Below are positions 12,056 to 31,612 of a stretch of DNA of 45,000 nucleotides, one piece after another. The DNA lies in NCBI GenBank assembly GCA_012295275.1, contig CM022669.1, positions 14,147,672 through 14,192,671 on the forward strand, in the 5' to 3' direction. The notes beneath the pieces were generated by a model, which saw only the letters and a list, made by a program, of their open reading frames with translations, was not told the origin of the DNA and made no database searches. A program made the translations under genes and the position numbers. The stretch is from Chrysomallon squamiferum (lineage: Eukaryota > Mollusca > Gastropoda > Neomphalida > Peltospiridae). Positions within the stretch are counted from its first letter, which is position 1. Each line of letters starts with the position of its first letter.

Positions 12056-14363
12056 TAGCTCAGGCTATATTAAGCGATAAAAGAAATATTAATGGAGCGA
12101 GTTAAAGATTAGTGTGCTGATGATGATGGAAGCGACCTTCATTTCATTTATGTTGTGAAATGATTATTTCTCTGGCTGTCTGAAATTTTAATCGTAACTG
12201 TCATATTTAATTCGAAATATGAAATTAGTTTCTTTGTAAATGAAAAATATATAAAGTTGAATTTTTGTGCTTAACGCACCTTCTCTTATCTTGTAACACT
12301 AGAGACGTTACTATAGTGTTGATTACGCCCAAGAAAACTGATGACAAATAAATAAATAAAAATGAAAGACACCACTTTAAAGCTGTAGTTTAAATATATT
12401 TATTTGTACCCATTGCACTGTTAACAATTTCATGGTAGTTACGTCTTGGCGTAACTACAGCCTTAAATTTATTATTATTATTATTAAATAAAATTATGTT
12501 ATGTAAATATCTATACCGAGAAAAAAAACTCTTCCGCATTTGATGTTGCTGAAAATAATGTCAAACTGTAACAGGCTAATAAACACTGTAACAATCGAAA
12601 CAACCTATTGTTTACTATTCTTAAACTGAATATAAAGAGTATGTAAATAATAACCGTTAAATACTGCAAACGTAATTTAATTCAACAATGTATAATTTAT
12701 CAGTACAATAATGATGTTGTTGCAAATTCATTACAGTTCTCAAAGTTCAGTTGGACAAATGGAAGGAGACACTAACCTTTCCACTAGCAGCAAACTGATG
12801 GAATTGAAAATGTTGTACAAACTGAAAAATCTTGCCTCCTTCTCCACAGCATAAAAACCTGAATATGCCCATGAGTAAAACAGGTGTTTTTGTTGTTTGT
12901 TTGTTTGCTGTTTTTGTTTTTGGTTTTTTAAAATTAATGTCTGTAACAATATTGGTTATTGAAAATAAGACTGTTTCTGGATGGACGAGTGGCTGATACT
13001 GATATTGGTTGTCAGTAATGCTAGAGCCAAAGCTGAAGACTGAAATTTGCCTAAAGTAACTGAAGATGATTTGAACACGTAGCTTTTTTATTATTAATTT
13101 TTTGCATGAATGTGTCAGAAAAAGAAAGATGGACAACATTAAGTAATGTATTTTCTTTCTGTACCGAGTTATAAAATAATAATTTGTGAATGTATATACA
13201 TGTGTTTGTTATAATATGTTTATAAACACAACATCAACGTTAATAATTCATTAATTAATAACAGAAATTCCAATGCTTATCTCAGAATATATGCAAGTTT
13301 ATTGACTTCAACAATTCCTGACACATCTGGTTTTAAAAAGAAACAAAAACAGACCAGTTCAATAAAACAGCTGTAACAAAAATTGCATTCATAAAATCTC
13401 ACAGCCAATCAAAATAATGGAACTAATACATGCAAAATCACAACTAATCAAAATAGTATATCGTAAAATCTACAGCCAATCAAACTAAGTAATTCAAAAG
13501 CGCTGCCAAGCAGTACATATTATATCAAAACCTTAGCCAGATTGAAATGTACAAAATTATAGTAAATAGAAACAGAAAACTGACTGTTTGAATGATAAAC
13601 TAGTATGACTAGAATTAGGCTGAACATGACTGTTCCAAGTATTATGATCTTCCAACAGTTTTATTTATAATTAATCGGTTCCATGTGTAGAATATAGCTT
13701 AATGTCCTGGGTATCAAAATAGACTACCATTTAAAAAAGAAGAAACTAAAAATTCACAGATTTCAAATATATTTGTCCAGCATAGTTTAAACTGCAGTTA
13801 AATGTCTGTTTGTAAACTCTGATAAATCATTCTCATGAATCATTTTGTATGAATTGTACTTTATTAGGACATGGATTTAAAATAATTATAATAATAATGG
13901 GCATTAATTGATAAAAGAATATAAAATAGCAGATTTTCATTGTTATTTCTCTCCCAGTATGCATCTGCACTGTCAGATTACATGTCTACCTTTAACAACA
14001 TTTTCATTTCTTCCAAGATTTTTTTAAAAACCAGTTAAGTGATTTAATGAAAATGTACAATACGTCATTCTTTGTTTTAAATCTTTCATAATACATGACA
14101 ATAACTTTAACACACAGAAGATGACAGTCATTTTCATTACATTTAAGGATGCATTTTGTGGATCAGTTTTATTCGTTATTTATTTGTTATTGTTAAAATC
14201 ATTAAGTTATTGTAAGAATGCAATAGTTTACTTCCAGCAGACAACTAACTTATCTCTAATGTCATAGGGAATGAAGAGTAAATTAAAATAAATCAATTAA
14301 TTAATTAATAATAATAATAATAACAATAATAATAATTATAAAAAAAAATCAGCTAATCATTTA

Positions 14364-14692
14364 AAGAGTGCAATACAAAATATTAATCTGAGATTACAAT
14401 ATAAAATTCAGACAGTTCAATACAAAATATTTCTCTGAGATTGCAATATAAAATTCAGACAGTTCAATACAAAATATTTCTCTGAGATTACAATATAAAA
14501 TTCAGTTAGTACAATACAAAATATTATTCCGAGACTGCAATATAAAATTCAGACGGTACAATGCAAAATATTTCTCTGAGATTACAATATAAAATTCAGT
14601 TAGTACAATACAAAATATTATTCCGAGACTGCAATATAAAATTCGGACAGTACAATACAAAGTATTAATTACAGTACACAATTCTGAGAGTA
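14364..14692. repeat. 47-bp minisatellite, seven units
   Basis: Units begin at 14364, 14411, 14458, 14505, 14552, 14599 and 14646, exactly 47 bp apart. The core phrase is CAATACAAAATATT followed by CTGAGATTACAATATAAAATTC. Units at 14505 and 14599 share a TATTCCGAGACTGC variant while 14552 has TTCTCTGAGATTAC, so the last part has a 94-bp higher-order period. Confidence 0.95.
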
Positions 14693-14809
14693 TAAAGCAA
14701 AATATCAGGATTAGAACCAAAACAGGTAATTAATATTCTTCATACTGTACACTGAACATGAACACTTCAACAAAAAAATTAAAAATAAATAAAGATTAAT
14801 AACAATAAA

Positions 14810-14811
14810 AA

Positions 14812-14847
<36 letters not shown>

Positions 14848-15289
14848 TATTAATAATAATAAATAATGATAATAATAAAAATTAATAGTAGTAACAACTT
14901 AAATATCATCATAATTGTTTCTATAAAAATTAATGATATGAATAATAACATAATTAATAAAAATAATAGTAATATGAATATGAATAATAATATAATAATA
15001 ATATGATCAATACTATAATAATAACAATAATAATAGCAATAATAATATTTATAATAATACAAAAAAATAGTAATATCAGATTAACAATAATCACAACAAC
15101 AACAACTGCAACAGTAATAATAAAATAAAAATAAAAATTGAAATAATCATAATAAATATTATAATAATAATAATAATAATAATAATAAATTAAAATAAAA
15201 ATTAAAATAAAAATTGAAATAATCATAATAAATATTATAATAATAATAATAATAATAAATTGAAATAAAAATTGAAATAATCATAATAA

Positions 15290-15324
<35 letters not shown>

Positions 15325-15450
15325 GTAATAATAATAATAAAAAATAAAAATTGAAATAATCATAATAAAAATAATAATAATAATAAAATAAAATAAAAAT
15401 TGAAATAATCATAATAAATATTATAATAATAATAATAATAATAGTAATAA
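14810..15450. repeat. (TAA)n block with higher-order repeats
   Basis: Mostly AATAAT. From about 15120 on, the phrase AAAATTGAAATAATCATAAT recurs at least five times (about 15133, 15212, 15269, 15346 and 15396), separated by variable TAA runs. This makes a higher-order array just downstream of the SLC17 stop codon. Confidence 0.9.
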
Positions 15451-15488
15451 CTTAAATAGTGAACATTTCAGTGATGTTATTTCATCAC

Positions 15489-24044
<8,556 letters not shown>

Positions 24045-24319
24045 CTTATAATCTAAAAAAAATATATACATATATATATATATATATATAAGTAAATGTT
24101 GATTTAAAATAATAAGAAGAAGATGGCTATAAGTGTGTTTAAATTAAGATATTTTCGAGAAATTGTTTCGTAATTATTTCAAGCGCCATCTTGATTTTTA
24201 ACGATTTGTCTGTTTAATGATCTAAGTTATGACGTACTCGTATACCCACCCTCACGCACACTAACTCACTTATATAAGCGCGAACATGTACTATATTATA
24301 TACGATAATATAATAACAA

Positions 24320-24965
24320 CACTTGAAAATAATAATAATAATAATTGTGTTGTCTTTTTTCATTTGTTATTTAGTTATTTTTATTAGGATAATAACAGTT
24401 TTATGGAATTTTAAGAGTATTTTCGCCGATAGTGATAACAAAATGCTCTATCGTAAATCGTGTTTATATACTCCAAATGGACACGTGTTTGTCAGAAATT
24501 GTCAAATGACCAACTATTATAAAATGTTCAGATCACATTGTTTCACAGTTATTTATTGCATCAGTAACCATGTAGGTACGTCCTCTGACTAAAATAGGCC
24601 AATAATGTTAGCTTTGTTTGACATCCAACAGCCGATATTTTTACATTCAAAATATCTGATTTCAAATTACGTATAACCAGCAAGTATAAACAGGAAGTAC
24701 TCTGACCCTGCAAGAGTTACTAATTTTTTATTTTTTATTTTTTTAACTGCGAGATTTAAATAATTTCATTGTTATTTTGCAAAGTGGGCATATTCCCTCT
24801 AGACCATCCCTTCCTGTGTTTTGGCCCTGAAAGTATAATTAAAATACAGCACTTCAGATAATATTTACTAACACGTTGTTCCTGAATTCTACAAACAGTC
24901 TTGGGAGCCAAATGTCATCAAGCAGTTTCTGAAAATAGAGACCCTTGGCTACCTAAACCAATAGT

Positions 24966-24996
<31 letters not shown>

Positions 24997-25701
24997 CAAG
25001 AATGCAGTGTCAACCCTCTTTGCTCCCGGACTAAAAGTATGAAACTGATCCACTGTGAAATAGGCAGTATTCTCATACTCCATTACTTACTAGTAACTAC
25101 TGACCTATGTTTTCTTCTTTTATATTATTATTATTATTATTTTTATTTATTTATTTATATATTTATTTATTTATTTATTTATTATTACTGTTGTTGTCTT
25201 TTCCATTATTGTGAAACGCATCATATCAAGGACATTATTATTTTGCGCTGATAGCATTATCATCTTTCTAAAATACCGGATCCGTCGATATCCTCTTTTA
25301 TAGTTATAGCCATATTTCAGTATGTAATGTCAATTTCTTTACACGAACCTAAATGAACATGACTATCAAAATATATGCATGCGTACGTACACATATACAT
25401 ACAGACACATATACACACACTTATAGGCACACATGTACACATAATTACATTCATACATTATATACATAAACACACACATACAAACAAAATACACACATGC
25501 CTGCATGCTTATTAGATGGCTATGAGGGCGACTTGTAACTATAAAAATGCATATTATAAAAACATGTATGTGTGTGTGTGTATAAATTTCTCTGGATGTG
25601 TGGGTGAGAGATTAAGCACGAAAAAATAAACAGAAGAAGAAATACAGTTCATATATGTTGTGAAATCGAGATCATGCAAGCGGCGCCAGACACTGAAAAG
25701 A

Positions 25702-25745
<44 letters not shown>

Positions 25746-25774
25746 GATATATCCATAACCAGGAAGCAAATAAG

Positions 25775-25844
<70 letters not shown>

Positions 25845-26034
25845 CAATTAAAAATAATAATACTATCTTTGTTGTCTTGTTTCATTTGTTATTTAGTTAT
25901 TTTTCTTAGGATAATAACAGTTTTATGGAATTTTAAAGAGTATTGTAACTGACAGCGACAACAAAATGCTCTGTCGTAAATCGTATTTATATATGACTGA
26001 CCTATGTTTTTTTTTTTGTTTTTTTTTTTTTTTT

Positions 26035-26115
<81 letters not shown>

Positions 26116-27408
26116 GTGTTTTTTCCATTATAGTGAAACGCATTAAACCGAGCAAATTATCACTTTGCAGTGGTAGCATTGTTGTATTTCTAAAACACAG
26201 GATTCGCCCATATGAAGGACGATATCCTCTTGGCTGTAATCATATTTTAGTATTTAATGTCAATTCGTTTCTTGTAACACGTACATAAAAGAACATAACT
26301 ATCAACATACATGCATACGTACGAATACACACATACATACACACACTTATATATGCACACATATTCACATACATACACTCAAACATTATATAGACATAAA
26401 CTCAGATACACACACCTACATAGGCCTACATACACAGAAATACACACACATACTTGCATGCCTGCACTTGTAACAATAAAAATATATCTTATTATATAAA
26501 TATATATGTATGTGTATACACACATACATACACATGTACATATATAAATTGTGTATTATGAATATTACAAATATATAGATGCATAAATACGTACGTACAC
26601 ACAAATACACACACATATACAAAGAGTTACGTACGTTAATTCTGAGCGATAACTTAATAAGATCAAAATAAAGAAAAAAGAAATCAAATATACAGTTGTT
26701 ATTCACTTACCTTTTTATAAAATCTGAGAAAATGTTGAAAGAAACAGTGAATCGGTTCGAAGCGATCACACTAGAAATTTGTTTTCCCCGGGAATGTCTC
26801 CGTGCTTATAGCTAGGGCAACGCGTCCTAACAGTTAGTCATTCCGGGTTTTCCACTTTTCCCAGAAATTAACGAAACATTTATAATTCTCTATTCCCTGA
26901 AGGTCATTTCTCTGGAGGTGTGGGTGAGAGATTAAACACGAAAAATAAACAGAAGAAGAAATACAGTTCATATATGTTGTGAGATCGAGATCATGCAAGC
27001 GGCGCCAGACACTGAAAAGAAATAATAATAATAATAATAATAAAAAGATATATCTATGACCAGGAAGCAAATAAGTCATTATTTTTTTTTTTTTTTTTTT
27101 TTTTTTTCACGTTGCAAAGGCTAACCTTGGCGTCATTTACGCGCTTAAGAAACAAAATGTATAAAAAAATAAAATAAAATAAAATAAAATAAAAATTTCT
27201 ACAAGCACGCTGTATAGTAATTTTGCACAAGCTTCTGAATATTTGGTTATAGCATTAAAAATAAATAATTTGAAATAATAACAACACTCTCCCGGATTCG
27301 CTTTTAGTCTGATAGACACAATCTCGCATTTAATAAGTTGTTACGACACGAAGCAAGCTTTTAACGCCAAGCCAAACAATAAATCGATGAGTAGTTTTGC
27401 GTCCAAAT

Positions 27409-27451
<43 letters not shown>

Positions 27452-27641
27452 CAATTAAAAATAATAATACTATTTTTGTTGTCTTGTTTCATTTGTTATT
27501 TAGTTATTTTTCTTAGGATAATAACACTTTTATGGAATTTTAAAGAGTATTGTGACTGACAGCGACAACAAAATGTTCTGTCGTAAATCGCATTTATATA
27601 TGACTGACCTATGTTTTCTTTTTGTGTTATTCTTTTTTCTT

Positions 27642-27694
<53 letters not shown>

Positions 27695-28641
27695 TATTAT
27701 TATTATTATTATTATTATTATTGTGTTTTTTCCATTATAGTGAAACGCATTAAACCGAGCAAATTATCACTTTGCAGTGGTAGCATTGTTGTATTTCTAA
27801 AACACAGGATTCGCCCATATGAAGGACGATATCCTCTTAGCTATAATCATATTTTAGTATTTAATGTCAATTTGTTTCTTATAACACGTACATAAAAGAA
27901 CATAACTATCAACATACATGCATACGTACGTGCGTACGAATACACACACTTATATGTGCTTCTAGCTAGGACAGTGCTGCCCAACGTCCGGACCACGAAG
28001 CCTTAGAATCCGGCCCGCTAGTCGGTCTTCAATTTATTCCTGAATTATTCAATAAAATTGTTTTATTATTGAAATACAAAGCCATTTATTTTGAACAAAT
28101 GTTTTTTTTTTTTTTTTTTTTTTTTTAATCTTGATCAATTGTTAAATTTGTTTTATAGAATGTAAGGTTCTAAATGAAAATTTTTAATGGTCATTTCGTA
28201 TTCATGTAATATCTGGAGACTAGATAATTTTTTGATGGCAGTTAAGAAGGAATAGAAATATGTTTAAACTGAGTTATGAATTAAAATTGTATAATGGATA
28301 ATTTCTATAAATAGAATAATGGCATCAATGTTTTCAGTTCTGAATACTTTTTCAAACCATTTCAAGTAGTTGTATTAAAAAAATGAAAGGCTAGGAATGT
28401 GAGTCCGGCCCACTGGCATCGTTTTTTTCTTAAATCCGGCCCATGTTCGGAAAAGGTTGGGCAGCACTGAGCTAGGGCATCGCATCCTAACACTTAGTCA
28501 TTCCGGGTTTTCAACTTTTCCCAGAAATTAACGAAACATTTATAATTCTCTCTTCCCTAAAGGTCATTTCTCTGGATGTGTGGGTGAGAGATTAAACATG
28601 CAAAATAAACAGAAGAAGAACGATCCCTAGAAATGCATTTC

Positions 28642-28704
<63 letters not shown>

Positions 28705-28960
28705 TAATAAAAGTAATAATAATAATAATAATAATAAGATCTATCCATGACCAGGAAGTAAATAATACTTTTTTTTTTCGTTTTTTTTTTTTCCTTTGCA
28801 AGGGCTATACATGTCATGATTGATGCATCATGGCAACATCATTTACGCGTTTGTGTTCAACAGCCTGTCGAAACACTAAATGGATGAGCAGTTTTATTAT
28901 TATTATTATTATTATTATTAGAAATTAAAAATAATAATATTTTGGTGGTTTGTCTCGTTT
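24320..28960. repeat. Tandemly duplicated non-coding segment, three to four copies
   Basis: Three sub-blocks recur in the same order. Block b (CATTTGTTATTTAGTTATTT then GGATAATAACA) is at about 24350, 25880, 27488 and, partly, 28920. Block c (GTGAAACGCAT then CTTTGCAGTGGTAGCATTGT) is at about 25210, 26134 and 27740. Block a (TGTGGGTGAGAGATTAA, then AGAAGAAATACAG, then CAGGAAGCAAATAA) is at about 25595, 26915 and 28575. TAA/TTA runs of variable length sit at the block joins. Copies are highly similar except the leftmost, which is more diverged. No protein-coding potential is evident, and the family is not one I can name. Confidence 0.8.
27972..28469. mobile_element. hAT-type MITE, 498 bp, with terminal inverted repeats and 8-bp target duplication
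   Basis: The left end CAGTGCTGCCCAAC (27972-27985) is perfectly inverted at the right end (28456-28469). Subterminal CCGGCCC words occur near both ends in opposite orientation. The flanks are AGCTAGGA (27964-27971) and AGCTAGGG (28470-28477), a 7/8 match of hAT-typical length. The CAGTG...CACTG termini and 8-bp duplication are features of the hAT superfamily. There is no transposase coding frame, so this is a non-autonomous element. A paralogous copy of the flank at 26803-26830 reads through without the insertion. Confidence 0.9.
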
Positions 28961-29092
28961 ATCAGTTAATTTAATTTAATTTAATTTAATTTAATTCATT
29001 ATTATTAAATGGCGAAGACAGATAAACTCTGTAGCTAATGACGTATGTGCATTCTGCTCACTGGGAAAGTGTCAACAGAAAGAAAAATGTTT

Positions 29093-29490
29093 TAATCAAG
29101 ATACATTTAAAATACGTTTAATGTAAAATTAGTTATATGACGTCGTACCTATATTCAAGATACATTCAAAATATGCTTAATGTAAAGTTGCTTATATGGC
29201 GTCATTCCTATATTCAACATACGTTCTGAATATTTTTGACGTAAAGCTGATTATAATGACGTCGTTCATGTAATCAAGATACGTAATGAATATATTTTAT
29301 GTAAAGTTGGATATATGGCGTCATACCTATATTCAGGATACGTTCTGAATATGTTTAAAGTAGGTTATATGACGTTATTGCTATGTTCAAGATACGTTCT
29401 GAATATGTTTAATGTAAAGTTGGTTGTTGACGTCATTCCTATATTCAAGATACGTTCAAAGTTCATTATATGGTGTCATACATATATTCT
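29093..29490. repeat. 59-bp minisatellite with CRE-like sites
   Basis: Seven imperfect units contain TTCAAGATACGTTCTGAATA and a TATATGACGTCATNCCTATA-type phrase. CRE-like octamers start at 29138, 29197, 29257, 29316, 29370, 29428 and 29471; the one at 29428-29435 is a perfect TGACGTCA. The array lies about 1.2-1.6 kb upstream of the CERT start codon. Confidence 0.85.
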
Positions 29491-30389
29491 CGAAGCTAAA
29501 AGGAGCGAGGAAACCTGATACCGCCACATTATTTGATATTCGTTTTTCGACTATACAGCCAGGAATCTTTTATATGCACTTTTACCACGGACAAGTAAGC
29601 CGATAACGGGGCCTATGGTGAACCAGTTTGGTGACAAAAATAATATAAAAATATATGCTGGAACCTAAAACAAATCGTTGTGCTTTTTAAACCGCATTAA
29701 AATCGTTAACATCTAAAAAGCATTCCCCTTTACGCGGTAAATAACGTATATAAATAAATTTAAAAAAATAAATCAGTATATTATGGCACGATTATAGTCA
29801 GTGCATGTTGCCCCATGTAACAACAACGAAAGAAAAGAAAAGACAAGAAACATACAATGTTGAGACATAATACAGCTAAATAAAAATAATCAATAACAGA
29901 AGTAGAAAATGAAGTAGAAATTATTTGTAACAAGAATACATTTAAAAATTGTTATTGCTATTCTTGTTGTTGGTGTTGTTGTAATTTATTATTTAAAAAA
30001 ATATTTAAAAGTATAGCACTTAAAAGAAAAATGTATTATTATTTTCTATTCGTTTCTGTAGATTTAAATTTATGCTCTGTTTAACACCAACGCTGCATAT
30101 AGCCCAAGGACATATAACGTCAAAATATTTCATTACTTTGTCACTCTGTCATTTTGTATATAATAAAAAATACACTACAGTCACTCCACTGTTAATCTGT
30201 TAGAAAAAAAAAAAAAATCATGCATCTATGTATATGTATGTATTATTATTTGCCTAAGTGTGTTTGTTCAGGTGTGCGTGAAAGATAGGTTTAAAACCAA
30301 TAAACTGATTTATACTAAGATTTTAGTTCTTTCCTAGTAAGGGAATTAATTATTGTTACTGTCAAAATGTTTCATGAAGATGAGTGTAT

Positions 30390-30398
30390 TGATGTAGA

Positions 30399-30457
<59 letters not shown>
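30390..30457. repeat. (TA)n(GA)n microsatellite upstream of CERT
   Basis: A TA run at 30401-30422 abuts a GA run at 30424-30456, about 235 bp upstream of the CERT start codon, at the 5' edge of the putative promoter. Confidence 0.9.
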
Positions 30458-30459
<2 letters not shown>

Positions 30460-30489
30460 AGATGAGAGGACTCAATCTTTTCAGAATTT

Positions 30490-30691
30490 TTGTAACACCC
30501 TGTCCGTCTAAGTTAACCGAAACTACCCAGCAATGCATTTCCGGTGTGACGTCATTGCATCATCGATCGTCAAAATGGCGACAGTGAAAACCTGTCTTAT
30601 CTCACTGGAAAACATTATTCAGTGAATCTAAAATGTAAAATTATTTTATTAATTTCTTTAAACTCAGAGGTCATGTTAATAAATATTTAAA
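30490..30691 (+). promoter_or_regulatory. Putative CERT promoter and 5' UTR with a CRE, a YY1-like box and two uORFs
   Basis: A perfect CRE palindrome TGACGTCA lies at 30547-30554, 138 bp upstream of the main ATG. At 30572-30580 the sequence AAAATGGCG matches a YY1-type box and is also an ATG in good context (A at -3, G at +4). It opens a 16-codon uORF (30575-30625). A second uORF of five codons runs from 30673 to 30690, ending one base before the main ATG at 30692. An in-frame TAA at 30680-30682 fixes the main start. There is no TATA box; the transcription start is not resolved, so the first uORF counts only if transcription starts upstream of it. Confidence 0.55.
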
Positions 30692-31566
30692 ATGTCGGAA
30701 GAGAGAGATATTTTGAATTTGACGGATGACGAAGAGGAATATGACGACGAACAGGCAATTCCCGAGTTACATGGAACACTGAGCAAATGGACAAATTACC
30801 TTCATGGCTGGCAGGATCGGTATATTGTTCTCAAAGATGGAACGTTAAGTTATTATAAATCAGAGACAGAAACAGCATTTGGCTGCAGAGGTGCTGTTAG
30901 TTTAACTCGAGCATCTGTTATTGTGAGTATATATCAAGTTCGTGCTTGCTTCTTTCCTTAAATCATAATTAACGGTGTGGGCGTTTACCTTTCTGCAGAA
31001 CTAAAGCTTTTTAAACGTTTGTATGTTGTGAGAGTTCTGTACAGTATACTGTTTATTTTCAAGTCGGACCAAACTTATGCGCTTTAATATTTCAATATTG
31101 TTTAAATAAAATCCGTTACCAGTGTTATTGTCGAAACCTTTTTCTGACGAAAATTATGAGAAAGAATTACCATTATGTTGCTTGACATTGTTACGTGACT
31201 AATTGTTTGTCAACATACTTTATTCTGTAGCAGTATTTTTATTATTTTTTAACTTCCATTGTCAGCCTCATCAGTTTGATGAATGCCGATTCGATGTCAG
31301 TGTCAATGACAGTGTGTGGTATCTTCGTGCAGGAAGTGTCGATGAAAGACAGCAGTGGATAGATGCTGTTGAGCTGCATCGTGTAAGTTTTTATAAAATC
31401 ATCTATTAGTTTCTAATTTATAGCTTATCATATCTGTTGCATCTGTAATCAAACACGTGTCTTTTTTCTAGTAATCAACTGTATATTTACACTTCAACAT
31501 TGATAGGGCATTTGTAATTTTTAATACATTGTATAATCAATAGATGTGAACTGATTGCTAAACATG

Positions 31567-31612
<46 letters not shown>

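Larger units (their letters stand above)
12060..15480. other. Intergenic region with no gene recognised
   Basis: It lies between the 5' end of the coiled-coil gene and the 3' end of the SLC17 gene, both on the minus strand. Apart from the minisatellite and AT-rich blocks listed separately, it holds a small hairpin at 12435-12458 and weakly repeated AGCCAATCAAA words at about 13400-13490. A 130-codon minus-strand open frame at 12747-13139 has low-complexity Lys/Thr/Gln content and no convincing family features. Confidence 0.6.

Noticed and set aside
12747-13139. 130-codon minus-strand open frame between genes
   Set aside because: No recognisable domain, low-complexity Lys/Thr/Gln stretch, and no supporting splice or promoter context. 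Kept only as a remark in the intergenic entry.
25873-27895. Repeated plus-strand frame containing VKRIKPSKLSLCSG in two copies
   Set aside because: The frame depends on (TAA)n/(TTA)n runs of variable length and is not open in the more diverged copy near 25200. It is better explained as non-coding tandem duplication.
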